From contig CALRPY020000054.1 of the NCBI GenBank assembly GCA_943370145.1, forward strand, positions 1 to 30,751: 30,751 nt of DNA, given 5' to 3'. This document shows positions 7,208 to 15,671 of the stretch, piece by piece. The notes under the pieces are model-generated. The model worked only from the letters and a program-made list of their open reading frames with translations, did no database searches and was not told where the DNA came from. This stretch comes from Ga0077536 sp943370145 (GTDB lineage: Bacteria; Pseudomonadota; Gammaproteobacteria; Ga0077536). Position 1 is the stretch's first letter. Each line of letters opens with the position of its first letter. Both the position numbers and the translations under genes were made by a program.

Positions 7208-8776
7208 ATGGCGAGTCACCACCCCTATCACCCGATCATCTACGTGCGCGGATTCGCCGCGACGCAGGGCGAAATCGAGGAAACCGTCGCCGACCCCTAC
7301 ATGGGTTTCAACATCGGCTCGACGAAGGCGCGCATGGCCTGGACGGGCGAGCTGAAGCGCTTCTATTTCGAATCGCCCCTCGTGCGCCTGATGGGCGACC
7401 ACGCTTACGAGGACGTCTTCGTCGATGGCGACGACCTCGTGCAGGCGGAGCGTGCGGACCGGCCGGTGCCCTACCGCTGCATCGTGATCCATCGCTATTA
7501 CGACGATGCGTCGAACGATTTCGGCGACGGCAGCACGCCGCCGATCGAGCATTTCGCGCGCGGACTCGGCGCGCTCATCCTCCGCTTGCGGGACAGGGTG
7601 TGCTCGAACCCGGCCAACCAGACGAGCCCGGCGGAGTTCCGCGTGTACCTCGTCGCGCACTCGATGGGCGGCCTCGTCTGTCGCGCATTCCTGCAGAATC
7701 CCGCGCTGGGAACCCCCGAGGCCCGCGCGGCGGTCGACAAGCTCTTCACCTACGCGACACCCCACAACGGCATCGACATGCGCATCGTGCGCAACGTGCC
7801 GGGCTGGCTGTCCCTGGGGGACGTCAACAACTTCAATCGGGGACGCATGGCGGACTACCTCGGGCTCACGCGGCGCGATGACGTCTCGGTGGTGGAGAAT
7901 TTTCCACCGGAACGAATCTTCAATCTCGTAGGCACCAATCCCCGCGACTATGTCGTCGCCGGCGGACTGTCGGCATGGGCGGCGGGGGACGCGAGCGATG
8001 GTCTCGTGCGGATCGAGAACGCGACGACCCACGGTCCGGGCGCGGACGGCAATGACGTCGCCTCACCCCGCGCCTTCGTCCACCGCAGCCACTCGGGCCA
8101 CTACGGCATCGTGAATTCGGAGGAGGGCTACCAGAACCTCACCCGCTTCCTGTTCGGCGAGCTGCGCGTGGACGGCATCCTCGAGCTCGACGAAATCACG
8201 CTGCCGGGCGAGGTTCAGCAGGCCCGCGACAGGGGGGCTGAGGTGCGTGCGTCCTACCAGTTCGAGATTGCGGTCAGCGTGCGCGGCTGCCAGTGGCAGA
8301 TGACGCGCCGCGAGGTGCGCGAGAACTCCGCGATCTTCCGCAGTTTCGATCAGCTGTTTCCGAAAGCCGGCGCGGGTCGGCGGCCGGACCGCGCGCAGAG
8401 CCCGCAGTTGTTCACGGCCTTCCTCGATCCGCGCAAGAGCGTGAAGGCTTCGAAATCGGTGAGCTTCGCGTTCGACCTGAAGGTGCTGGTGCCTGACTAT
8501 GTCGTCGACGGCGTGCTGTTCATGAAGCGCCACTACGAGGGGGGGTTCATCTATCGGGAACTGCTGATCGTCGAGGCCTTTCCCGATCGCGCCGCCGCGC
8601 TCGGCTGGCGCGTGAAATACGGCTACCAGGACATCAATCCCGGCAAGCCGGGCGTCGATGCCCAGCTGTTTCCGCTGCCGGGCGGCAGCGGTTTCACGTT
8701 CGACATCCCAGTGGCGCAGAAAGCGCGCCCGGGCCTGCGCGGACGCCTGCGGATCGAAGCGCGCCCGTGGCAATGA
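7208..8776 (+). CDS. Lipase-like alpha/beta hydrolase with extra C-terminal domain
   Basis: A 522-residue protein. Residues about 1-320 form an alpha/beta hydrolase: HPIIYVRGFA at the N-terminus is the oxyanion strand, VYLVAHSMGGLVCR contains the GxSxG nucleophile elbow with Ser152, a DGLV motif supplies a candidate Asp, and RSHSGHYG contains the likely catalytic His (about residue 295). The remaining ~200 residues (about 325-522) look beta-rich and have no domain I recognise. No clear signal peptide is present, so it may act in the cytosol or leave by another route. Probable activity is hydrolysis of esters, lipids or lactones. The start has a near-perfect AAGGAGG ribosome binding site six bases upstream of the ATG. 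It may be co-transcribed with the monooxygenase before it. Confidence 0.85.
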   Translation: MASHHPYHPIIYVRGFAATQGEIEETVADPYMGFNIGSTKARMAWTGELKRFYFESPLVRLMGDHAYEDVFVDGDDLVQAERADRPVPYRCIVIHRYYDDASNDFGDGSTPPIEHFARGLGALILRLRDRVCSNPANQTSPAEFRVYLVAHSMGGLVCRAFLQNPALGTPEARAAVDKLFTYATPHNGIDMRIVRNVPGWLSLGDVNNFNRGRMADYLGLTRRDDVSVVENFPPERIFNLVGTNPRDYVVAGGLSAWAAGDASDGLVRIENATTHGPGADGNDVASPRAFVHRSHSGHYGIVNSEEGYQNLTRFLFGELRVDGILELDEITLPGEVQQARDRGAEVRASYQFEIAVSVRGCQWQMTRREVRENSAIFRSFDQLFPKAGAGRRPDRAQSPQLFTAFLDPRKSVKASKSVSFAFDLKVLVPDYVVDGVLFMKRHYEGGFIYRELLIVEAFPDRAAALGWRVKYGYQDINPGKPGVDAQLFPLPGGSGFTFDIPVAQKARPGLRGRLRIEARPWQ

Positions 8777-8809
8777 GGCGCGACGGCGGAAGCCGTCGCG
8801 TGGGTGGGG

Positions 8810-9943
8810 TCAGGTGGTGACGGTGTCCAGCGTCGCCGCGAAGCTGTCGACCGTGCGATCGACGTTGCGCAGCTTGTCGAGGCCGAAGAGGCCGATGCGG
8901 AAGGTCTTGAAGTCCGCCGGTTCGTCGACCTGCAGCGGCACGCCCGCCGCGATCTGCATGCCCTGCGCCATGAACTTCTTGCCGTTCTGGATCTCGCCAT
9001 CGTCGGTGTAGCTGACGACCACGCACGGTGCCTGGAAGCCCGGCGCGGCGACGGACCTGAAGCCCTTGCCTTCGAGCAGCTTGCGGAAGCGCTCCCCCAT
9101 CGTCTGCTGCGCGTCGCGCAGCTTGTCGAAGCCGATTGCCTCGGCCTCGGCCATCATCTCGCACAGGCGGCGCAGGCCGTCGGTCGGCATCGTCGCGTGG
9201 TAGGCGTGCGCGCCGCTCTCGTAGGTCTCCATGATCTGCAGCCACTTCTTCAGGTCGCAGGAGAAGCTCGTGGAGGTCGTCGAGTCGATGCGTTCGCGCG
9301 CGCGCTCGCCGAGCATCACGAGGCCTGCGCAGGGGGAGCTGCTCCAGCCCTTCTGTGGCGCGCTGACCAGCACGTCGACCTTGCACGCGGCCATGTCGAC
9401 CCAGATCGTGCCCGACGCGATGCAGTCGAGGACGAACAGGCCGCCGACCTCGCGCACCGCGGCGCCGACGGCCTCGAGGTAGTCCGGCGGCAGAATCATG
9501 CCGGCCGAGGTCTCGACGTGCGGCGCGAACACGACGTCGGGCTTCTCGGCCAGGATGGTCGCGACGACTTCCTCGATCGGCGCCGGCGCGAAGGGCGCGC
9601 GCGTGCCGCCCTCGCCGACCTGGCGTGCCTTCAGCACGGTGCAGGCGGCCGGGATGTTCCCCATCTCGAAAATCTGGGTCCAGCGGTAGCTGAACCAGCC
9701 GTTGCGGATGACGAGGCAGCGCTTGCCGGTCGCGAACTGGCGCGCCACCGCCTCCATGCCGAAGGTGCCGCTGCCGGGCACCACCACCGCGCTCTTCGCG
9801 TGGTAGACGGTTTTCAGGACGCGCGAGATTTCCTTCATCACGCCCTGGAAGGTGCGCGACATGTGGTTCAGCGCACGGTCGGTGTAGACGACGGAATACT
9901 CGAGCAGGCCATCCGGATCGATGTCGGGGTATAGCGCGGTCAT
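8810..9943 (-). CDS. Class-V PLP-dependent aminotransferase (alanine-glyoxylate/serine-pyruvate type)
   Basis: A 377-residue fold-type-I enzyme. Visible are the glycine-rich PLP-phosphate loop VVVPGSGTFGMEAVARQF, the Asp that pairs with the pyridine nitrogen in LFVLDCIASG (Asp173), and the Schiff-base Lys198 in VLVSAPQKGWSSSP. The family covers alanine-glyoxylate, serine-glyoxylate/serine-pyruvate and 2-aminoethylphosphonate aminotransferases. The N-terminus (DPDGLLEYSVVYTDRALNHM) differs from the LLxPGP start of classical AGXT and PhnW, so a separate subgroup is likely and the substrate is open. It converges on the lipase gene, with 33 bases between the stops, and is 125 bases downstream of folE on the same strand. 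Confidence 0.88.
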   Translation of the reverse strand: MTALYPDIDPDGLLEYSVVYTDRALNHMSRTFQGVMKEISRVLKTVYHAKSAVVVPGSGTFGMEAVARQFATGKRCLVIRNGWFSYRWTQIFEMGNIPAACTVLKARQVGEGGTRAPFAPAPIEEVVATILAEKPDVVFAPHVETSAGMILPPDYLEAVGAAVREVGGLFVLDCIASGTIWVDMAACKVDVLVSAPQKGWSSSPCAGLVMLGERARERIDSTTSTSFSCDLKKWLQIMETYESGAHAYHATMPTDGLRRLCEMMAEAEAIGFDKLRDAQQTMGERFRKLLEGKGFRSVAAPGFQAPCVVVSYTDDGEIQNGKKFMAQGMQIAAGVPLQVDEPADFKTFRIGLFGLDKLRNVDRTVDSFAATLDTVTT

Positions 9944-10068
9944 GCGGTTCTCACTTCGGTTGCTGCGGGCAAGGCCGGCGAGGCGGCCGGCGACGCCGGG
10001 AAGCTACCATCTTCAACGGCCGTCGCCTAGGCGACGATGGGTGCGACCGGCCGCCGGCCGGGCGGGCG

Positions 10069-10629
10069 TCAGGAACGGATCAGGGACAGGAACTCCCGGC
10101 GCGTGTCCGGGTTGTTCTTCACCGAACCGCGCAGCGCCGAGGTCACCGTCGAGGCGCCGGTATGGCGCACGCCGCGCGATTCCATGCACATGTGCCGGCA
10201 CTCGATGACGACGGCGACGCCGAGAGGCTGCAGGTGGGTGTCGAGCGCATCGGCAATCTGGTTCGTCAGCCGCTCCTGCACCTGCAGGCGTCGGGCGTAG
10301 ACCTCGACGAGTCGCGAGAGCTTGGACAGGCCGAGAATCCGCTTGTCCGGCACATAGCCGATGTGGGCCTTGCCGAAGAAGGGCGCGAGGTGGTGCTCGC
10401 ACAGCGAGTACACCGGGATGTCGCGCACGATCACCATCTCGTCGACGCTCTGCGCGCCGTCCTCGAAGACCTTCAGCACATCCTCCGGGTTTTCCCGGTA
10501 GCCCTTCGTGTACTCGGTCAGGGCCTTCAGGAAGCGCATGGGTGTTTCCTGGAGGCCCTCGCGATTCGGGTCCTCACCCACCAGGGCGAGCAGTTTGCGC
10601 ACGACATCCAGATCTTCGGGCTTGTACAT
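10069..10629 (-). CDS. folE: GTP cyclohydrolase I
   Basis: A 186-residue homodecameric enzyme that turns GTP into 7,8-dihydroneopterin triphosphate, the first step of folate and pterin synthesis. The zinc site is complete: Cys77 and His80 in YSLCEHHLAPFFGKAHIGY, and Cys148 in ECRHMCMESRGVR; the spacing of 71 residues between the two Cys equals that in the Escherichia coli enzyme. GLSKLSRLVEVYARRLQVQE is the usual substrate-site block. The length fits the bacterial short form. It is a zinc-dependent FolE (FolE1), not the zinc-independent FolE2. The ATG at 10629 begins MYKPEDLDVVRKLL. It lies between a MOSC gene and an aminotransferase gene, neither obviously linked to folate. Confidence 0.97.
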   Translation of the reverse strand: MYKPEDLDVVRKLLALVGEDPNREGLQETPMRFLKALTEYTKGYRENPEDVLKVFEDGAQSVDEMVIVRDIPVYSLCEHHLAPFFGKAHIGYVPDKRILGLSKLSRLVEVYARRLQVQERLTNQIADALDTHLQPLGVAVVIECRHMCMESRGVRHTGASTVTSALRGSVKNNPDTRREFLSLIRS

Positions 10630-10921
10630 CTTGTGGGGCTCGGGGTTCGTGGCCGGACGCAGCGGCGGGCCGTGGGTTACGCCGGAGGCAGGGCGGGGTG
10701 ATGCTGCGATTTACCTTAGCGGACATCAATCCCTGAATCCAATCGACTCGGGACAGGTTCCCGCATTTTCTACGCCGCACAAGCATCCGGCGGATCACGG
10801 CATCGACTGGATGGGCGCCTGATGGCGCGGGCGGCCCATCGCGTCGTCGCCCGTCATGGCGTCGGTGCGGCGCGCGAACCGGGGCTGTATTTCCCGGCGC
10901 TGACCTGGACCGCACTGCGGA
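10630..10921. other. Intergenic region upstream of folE
   Basis: About 290 bases between the MOSC stop and the folE start. The stretch 10700-10770 is less GC-rich than its surroundings (for example ATTTACCTTAG and GCATTTTCTACG) and probably holds the folE promoter on the minus strand, but no confident -35/-10 pair or regulatory motif was identified. No gene is seen. Confidence 0.4.
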
Positions 10922-11440
10922 CTAAGCCGCCTCGATCCGGACCCGGTCGCCGACCGCAAGCTCGCCGCCGTCCAAAACCCGCGCGGTGACCCCGCCGTGA
11001 CCGCGTAGTGCGTTGTAGGCGCCGGGGCCCAGGTCGCGTTCGATTTTCGAGCAGGGATCACAGGGCCCGGTCAACTCGAGCCGGACGTCGGCGCCGATGC
11101 ACAGGACCAGCCGCATCTCGCGCAGCGGTGAGCGTGCCGACTGGAGGTTGAGGCCGCGCACGACGAGGTTGCGGCGAAGTACGGCAGCATCGATCGCGTC
11201 GCGCCGCAGCCACGCGGCGTAGAGCGGCAGGTGCTCGGCCTGGATCAGCGTGACCTGGCGCTTCGAACCGCCCGGCAGCCGCGACGCCCTCGCCGCCGCG
11301 CGGTCGCCCGCGAGCCCCCTGCCCGGCAGCGCGAACGCGCTGGATACCGCGCACGCCGGCTCGTCGCGCGCGGGGCGGAGGTAGATTCCGTCCAGCACAC
11401 CGTCGCCGGCGAAGGTCTGCAACAGGGCACGCATTTCCAT
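10922..11440 (-). CDS. MOSC-domain protein
   Basis: A 172-residue protein covered almost entirely by a MOSC (molybdenum cofactor sulfurase C-terminal) domain. The diagnostic segment is LTGPCDPCSKIERDLG with the conserved cysteines, followed by GHGGVTARVLDGGELAVGD; earlier, KRQVTLIQAEHLPLYAAW and RRNLVVRGLNL fit the family. MOSC proteins handle sulfur or molybdenum-cofactor ligands, as in YiiM/YcbX (detoxification of N-hydroxylated bases) or sulfur-carrier roles. The Cys of the central motif is present, so it may be catalytically active. Start: ATG 11440 (MEMRALLQTFAG); a longer in-frame start at 11494 adds an Arg-rich leader with no family match. A second ATG two codons in is an alternative. 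Confidence 0.85.
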   Translation of the reverse strand: MEMRALLQTFAGDGVLDGIYLRPARDEPACAVSSAFALPGRGLAGDRAAARASRLPGGSKRQVTLIQAEHLPLYAAWLRRDAIDAAVLRRNLVVRGLNLQSARSPLREMRLVLCIGADVRLELTGPCDPCSKIERDLGPGAYNALRGHGGVTARVLDGGELAVGDRVRIEAA

Positions 11441-11558
11441 GGATAGAGGATAACGCGAGACCGCGGTGCGGGGACGTGAACCCGGGCGCAACAAACGGAG
11501 CGCGCCGCGACCGCCCCGTCCGTAGGCTGCGCGCCTTTCAATCCAGTGGAGAAATCAC

Positions 11559-11603
11559 ATGTCCGAGTTGCCCGGGTTCGATGTCGTGGAGCGCCGCCGA
11601 TGA
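11559..11603 (+). CDS. Possible 14-codon leader ORF coupled to the esterase gene
   Basis: A 14-residue ORF, MSELPGFDVVERRR, is preceded by GTGGAGAA at a good ribosome-binding distance. Its TGA stop overlaps the ATG of the following hydrolase in the sequence ATGA. The hydrolase itself lacks a strong ribosome binding site of its own. This is the pattern of translational coupling. It could be a real leader peptide, or the remaining start of a decayed gene. No similarity is recognised. Confidence 0.35.
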   Translation: MSELPGFDVVERRR

Positions 11604-12343
11604 GCCGCTTCGTGCTGATTCATGGTTCATGGCACGGGGCCTGGTGCTGGCACAGGGTCGTGACGCGGCTCCGCGCGCTCGGCCATGAGGTGTCCGCGCC
11701 GGATCTGCCGGGCCATGGGCGCGATTGGACGCCGCCTGGGGCGGTCACGCTCGATGATTACGTGGGATGCGTGCTGCGGCACCTCGCTGCGTCGGCGCCG
11801 CCGGCCATCGTCGTTGCGCACAGTCGTGGCGGGATCGTGCTGTCGACGCTGGCCGAGTGCCACCCGGAACGCATCGCCGCGGCCGTGTACCTGGCAGCGG
11901 TGCTGCCGGCCGACGGGCAGACCGTGTTCGACCTGCTGCCCGACGCCGGCGATTCCTTGTTGCCGCCGGCGATGTACGGTGACGACGCGCGGACCTGGGA
12001 CATGCTGCGGGAAGACGCCTATGGCCCGGCGCTCTACGCCGACTGCAGCGCCGACGACATCGAACTGTGCCGGCAATTGCTGACGCCGGAGCCGCTCGCG
12101 CCGTCGCTGACGCCGCTGTCACTGAGCGCCGAACGCTATGGTCGCGTGCGCAAGGTCTACATCGAGCTGACGGAGGACCGCGCCGTGCCGCTCGCCTGGC
12201 AGCGCCGGATGCAGGCCAACGGTCCGTGCCCCGACGTGCGCGCGATCGCGGCGAGCCATTCCGCCTATTTCAGCCAGCCGGATGCGCTCGCGCGCGAGCT
12301 GCACGACATCGCGCTCGGCTCGGCGGTCACCGGCGGGCGTTGA
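11600..12343 (+). CDS. Alpha/beta hydrolase (esterase, hydroxynitrile-lyase/methylesterase-like)
   Basis: A 247-residue cytosolic hydrolase. The first residues, MSRFVLIHGSWHGAWCWHRV, contain the HG oxyanion motif and the HGAW(C)W signature typical of the methylesterase/hydroxynitrile-lyase branch. The nucleophile is Ser75 in VVAHSRGGIV; candidate Asp193 (TEDRAVPL) and His220 (IAASHSAYF) complete the triad in the expected order. The likely role is hydrolysis of a small ester; the substrate is unknown. ATG 11600 was chosen over 11546 because the family begins directly at the first beta strand; the longer version would read through the putative leader region in another frame. It converges on the CTERM-protein gene with a shared hairpin between the stops. 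Confidence 0.88.
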   Translation: MSRFVLIHGSWHGAWCWHRVVTRLRALGHEVSAPDLPGHGRDWTPPGAVTLDDYVGCVLRHLAASAPPAIVVAHSRGGIVLSTLAECHPERIAAAVYLAAVLPADGQTVFDLLPDAGDSLLPPAMYGDDARTWDMLREDAYGPALYADCSADDIELCRQLLTPEPLAPSLTPLSLSAERYGRVRKVYIELTEDRAVPLAWQRRMQANGPCPDVRAIAASHSAYFSQPDALARELHDIALGSAVTGGR

Positions 12344-12346
12344 AAA

Positions 12347-12375
12347 GTGAAAGCCCCGCACCGTGGGGCTTTCAC
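12347..12375 (-). terminator. Rho-independent terminator between convergent genes
   Basis: An 11-bp perfect stem (GTGAAAGCCCC pairing with GGGGCTTTCAC) with a 7-base loop lies between the esterase stop and the CTERM-gene stop. On the minus strand it is followed by TTTTCAA, so it mainly serves the PhoX/CTERM transcript; on the plus strand the T-run is missing, but the hairpin may still help. Confidence 0.85.
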
Positions 12376-12389
12376 CGGTCAGCGTGGGT

Positions 12390-13055
12390 TCAACCCGCGG
12401 CGCGGCGCCGCGCGACACCCAGCAGGCCCAGGCCGCCCAGCAGCAGCGGCAGCGCGCCCGGCACCGGCACCGGGCTCGCCGCGACACGCAGGTTGTCGAG
12501 CACGAAGCCATCGCCCGAGATGCGCAGGGCCGCGATGTCGCCTTCGCTGCGACTGATGCCGTAGAAGACGCCGGCGTTGGTCAGCAGCGGGTCGGTGAAA
12601 TCGATCACGAACGAGTGGCTTTCGAGCAGTTCGAAGGCGGCGTCGTAGGCTTCGAGGGTGATTGCCGCCGTGCCGGCCACGTCCTGGTAGATGCTGAACA
12701 GCGCCCCGACGCCGAACGACGGCGCGAAGGCCAGGTACATGCCGCCGTGGTAGGCGCCTGTGCCGTTGACCAGGTCGCCGATGCCGGCGAACCGGTTCCC
12801 CGCGCCCCAGGTGCCGTTCTCCGCGAGCTCGACGCCGAAGGCGCCGATCGTCATGCCGATGTCTGAGCTCGCGGCGATGCTGCCGCCACCGAGCAGGACC
12901 GGCCACGGCGCCGCCGCGACCAGCCCGTCGAAGCCTTCAAAGTCCTCGACAACCGGGCCGAAGCCGATTTCGTCGGTGTACAGCGCGGCGTCAGCCTGCG
13001 CGATTGCGCCGCCGGCGAGCAGCGCGGCGACGGCAAGTTTACGAAAGTGGGTCAT
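12390..13055 (-). CDS. Exported protein with VPLPA/PEP-CTERM sorting tail
   Basis: A 221-residue protein with a Sec signal peptide (MTHFRKLAVAALLAGGAIAQ, cleavage near ADA-AL) and a C-terminal sorting signal: VPVPGALPLLLGGLGLLGVA followed by RRRAAG. This tripartite tail (short V-P-x-P motif, hydrophobic helix, Arg cluster) is that of the VPLPA variant of PEP-CTERM proteins, which are processed by an exosortase and delivered to the cell surface or exopolysaccharide. The body has FEGFDG and FVIDNLR-like segments seen in many such proteins and no enzyme motif. Start: ATG 13055 with GAGGAAAA ribosome binding site. It follows the PhoX-like gene by 71 bases on the same strand and ends at a terminator, so the two are probably one transcript. 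The exosortase is not in this window. Confidence 0.88.
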   Translation of the reverse strand: MTHFRKLAVAALLAGGAIAQADAALYTDEIGFGPVVEDFEGFDGLVAAAPWPVLLGGGSIAASSDIGMTIGAFGVELAENGTWGAGNRFAGIGDLVNGTGAYHGGMYLAFAPSFGVGALFSIYQDVAGTAAITLEAYDAAFELLESHSFVIDFTDPLLTNAGVFYGISRSEGDIAALRISGDGFVLDNLRVAASPVPVPGALPLLLGGLGLLGVARRRAAG

Positions 13056-13126
13056 TGGATTTTCCTCGTTTGATTTGGAGGGCCGGCGCGCGCGACTCCG
13101 TCCGCGCCCGCCGGCCGTGACTGCCT

Positions 13127-15502
13127 TCAGGCGCCGATGACGCCTCCGTCCTCGCGTGTGATCACCAGTACCGACGAGCGCGGCCGCACGTTCGCGCCGA
13201 CCGGCAGCGGATTGTTCGACGCGTCCCGCGCGAGCGGCTCGCCGGCGCTGTTCACCGCGAACTGGGACTGGGGCCAGTTGCTGAACTGTGTCGGGTTCGC
13301 GGCGGGGGAGTCCTCGCCCGGATGTTGGATGCCGACGAACATCGTCCTGCCGTCCGGCGTGTTGATGACGCCGGTGACCTCGCAGTTGCGGGGGCTGGTC
13401 AGGAAACGGCGGGATTCCCTCGTGTTCGGGTCCACGCACACCATCACGTTCGAGCCGATCTTCGTGAAGTCGCCGCCGCCGTCGCCCTGCTGATCGGTCT
13501 GGACCCACAGCCGGCCGAACTGGTCGAACCACAGGCCGTCCGGCGCGCCGTAGTCCGCGCTCCCGTCGGGGCTGTCGACGATGTTGCCCGCGTAGATTTT
13601 CCGGTTGAACTGCGGGTCGGCGGGATCCACGCCGATGAAGTTCGTCTTCAGGTAGTTCGCGGCCAGCGTCTTCGCGTTCAGCGTGTCGCCCGCGAGCGTG
13701 AAGAGGTCCCACTCGAAGGCGGTCGCCGTCACGACGTTGCCGTCCTCGCGCCAACGGATGATGTGTCCGTAGTCGTTGTCGGGCCGCGGGTTGGCGACGT
13801 CGACCGGCGGACGCGCGCTGGCGGCGGCCGTGGTGCCATCCGGCTTGTTCGACGACAGCGTCCCGCCGCCGCCGCGCCGGTTGTTGTTGGTCAGCGTGCA
13901 GTAGACCTCGAGCGGATACTGCGCGTTGTAGCCCTGGCCCAGGCCCTCGGTGTTGTAGCCGTAGCCGTTGCCGTAGGTGCGCACGGCGGTCCACTCGGGG
14001 CGGTCCATCATCGTCGCGCCGAGCGCGTCGGCCGCCTGGCGGGTGCGGATCAGAATCAGGGCCTGCACTTCGGCATCGTTCACGTTCGCGACACCCTGGG
14101 CCGGTGCGCCGAAGAGCGACAACTCGCGCAGCTTGAGCTTGCGGGCTTCCGTCGGGTGATTGATCACGGACTCGCTGTCCGGCTTCAGCGCGAGCCACAC
14201 GCCGCGGTATTTTCCCTCGCCGCCGGCCGGTGTGCTGTCGAAGCGCGCTACGTACAACGTGCCCCGGTCGAGCAGTTCGCGGTTGGCCGCCCGGTTGTTG
14301 CGGTTGAAGACGCCCGCCGCCACGAACTTGTAGATGTACTCGTTGCGCTCGTCGTCGCCGAGATAGAACGCGACCCGGCGGTTCTGGCTGTTGCCCACGG
14401 CGCTCATCACCAACTGCGCGCTCTCGTGCTTGAAGCGGCCGAGCGCAGTGCGCTTGACCGGCACGCTGGCGGGGTCGAAGGGGTCGATCTCGACGCACCA
14501 GCCGGCGAGGTTCGGCTCGAGCGGGTTGGCGTTCACGTCGAAACGCGGGTCGACCTCGTGCCACCGATAGCCGAAGCCGGCCTGCGTGACGCCGTAGCGG
14601 TTGAAATCGTTGTTCGCCGGGAAGGTCGACGGCGCGCCGAAGTAGCCGTTCCAGTTTTCCTCACAGGTCAGGTAGGTGCCCCACGGGGTGTAGCCGTGCG
14701 CGCAGTTGTTCAGGGTGCCGAAGGCCGTGAAGCCGTCGTTGTCGCCCAGCGGAGCGGTGGTCGCGGATTCGTACTTCCTGGATTTCATGAGCGGATGGCC
14801 GGCCGCGGGTCCGCTGACGCGCATCCGCGTGTTGGCCGTGATGCGGCGGCCGTAGGCGCCCCTCACGACGCCCCACTGCCCGGCGCTGCGCCGAAGTTCC
14901 ACCACCGACACGCCGTGTGCGGCCTGCGACTTGCGCACTTTCGCGAGGGTCACGCCGCTGCCACCGCCAAGGCCCTCGGCGCCGTGCAGGATTTCCTCGT
15001 GGGTGTACTCGTGGTTCACGCACAGCAGGCCGCGATCGCTCGACAGCCCGCCGCGGCCCGGGAACGGGAAGAAGTGCATGCCGTCGTTGTGCATGCCGAA
15101 CTGCTTCATCTGCGCGGCGGCGTCCTGCGTCGCGTCCTGCGCCCACTCCGGCGCGCCGGGCATGATCGGCTGGCCCCAGGCGGCCAGCACGTTGACCCGG
15201 TACCCCGGCGGAACGCGCACCTCGTTCACGACCGGCGCGAGTGACGGCGGGATGCTGTCGAAGCCGATGCCGCCGAAGCCGTTCGCCGACGGCGGAATCG
15301 GCGCGGCTGCGGCCGGCGCCGCGTAACCGAGCAGGCCGGCGCCACCGAGCGCGCCCGCGACGGCGGCGGTGACCGAGGCGCTGATCGAGGTCTTCAGGAA
15401 CTGGCGCCGGGCGCCGTCGACGCGCCCGATAACGTCGTGGATGGACGCGTTGCCGGACGGATTGAGCGTCACGTCGTTGCGAGGATGCAGCTTGCCTTTC
15501 AT
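13127..15502 (-). CDS. PhoX-family (DUF839) protein, Tat-exported
   Basis: A 791-residue protein with a twin-arginine signal: GARRQFLKTSISASV followed by a hydrophobic stretch and AAPAAAAPIPPS. The mature part has PhoX-family hallmarks: GLLCVNHEYTHEE, AFGTLNNCAHGYTPWGTYLT, CEENWNGYFG, CVEIDPFDP and TALGRFKHESAQ in the first half, and DNDYGHIIRWRE, GAPDGLWFDQFGRLWVQTD and GVINTPDGRTMFVGIQHPGE in the last third. PhoX enzymes are periplasmic or surface alkaline phosphatases that bind Ca2+ and Fe3+ and release phosphate from organic esters; the Cys and Glu of the metal site appear kept, but I cannot map every ligand. Start ATG 15502 with AGGGAGT. It is followed by a CTERM protein gene, suggesting that both act outside the inner membrane. 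Some DUF839 members have no shown phosphatase activity. Confidence 0.9.
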   Translation of the reverse strand: MKGKLHPRNDVTLNPSGNASIHDVIGRVDGARRQFLKTSISASVTAAVAGALGGAGLLGYAAPAAAAPIPPSANGFGGIGFDSIPPSLAPVVNEVRVPPGYRVNVLAAWGQPIMPGAPEWAQDATQDAAAQMKQFGMHNDGMHFFPFPGRGGLSSDRGLLCVNHEYTHEEILHGAEGLGGGSGVTLAKVRKSQAAHGVSVVELRRSAGQWGVVRGAYGRRITANTRMRVSGPAAGHPLMKSRKYESATTAPLGDNDGFTAFGTLNNCAHGYTPWGTYLTCEENWNGYFGAPSTFPANNDFNRYGVTQAGFGYRWHEVDPRFDVNANPLEPNLAGWCVEIDPFDPASVPVKRTALGRFKHESAQLVMSAVGNSQNRRVAFYLGDDERNEYIYKFVAAGVFNRNNRAANRELLDRGTLYVARFDSTPAGGEGKYRGVWLALKPDSESVINHPTEARKLKLRELSLFGAPAQGVANVNDAEVQALILIRTRQAADALGATMMDRPEWTAVRTYGNGYGYNTEGLGQGYNAQYPLEVYCTLTNNNRRGGGGTLSSNKPDGTTAAASARPPVDVANPRPDNDYGHIIRWREDGNVVTATAFEWDLFTLAGDTLNAKTLAANYLKTNFIGVDPADPQFNRKIYAGNIVDSPDGSADYGAPDGLWFDQFGRLWVQTDQQGDGGGDFTKIGSNVMVCVDPNTRESRRFLTSPRNCEVTGVINTPDGRTMFVGIQHPGEDSPAANPTQFSNWPQSQFAVNSAGEPLARDASNNPLPVGANVRPRSSVLVITREDGGVIGA

Positions 15503-15671
15503 CTGGGGACTCCCTGTTGTTGTCTCGGATACTCGCGGGCCGGCGCGGGTCGCGTGGGCGCGTGCGGGCGCCGCGAAGTGAGACGACGATCACGCTTCAA
15601 AGTGACCCGGTGATGAATGACAGGAACGTGAAGGCCGCGTGACGGCGGTGGCGCCTGCGGGGAGCGAGGGC

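Noticed and set aside
12390..14564. A 724-residue open frame on the minus strand that covers the CTERM gene and much of the PhoX gene.
   Set aside because: Only its last 221 residues (from 13055) resemble a protein; the rest is an Arg- and Gly-rich wrong-frame reading of the PhoX gene on the same strand.
13322..15244. A 640-residue open frame on the plus strand.
   Set aside because: It is antisense to the PhoX-family gene, and its composition (Val, Arg, Glu, His rich, no motif) is what GC-rich antisense frames give.
15500..15630. A Pho-box-like half site (CTGTCAT on the minus strand, 15616-15622) upstream of the PhoX gene.
   Set aside because: The second half repeat at the required 11-base spacing is absent, so PhoB control cannot be claimed.
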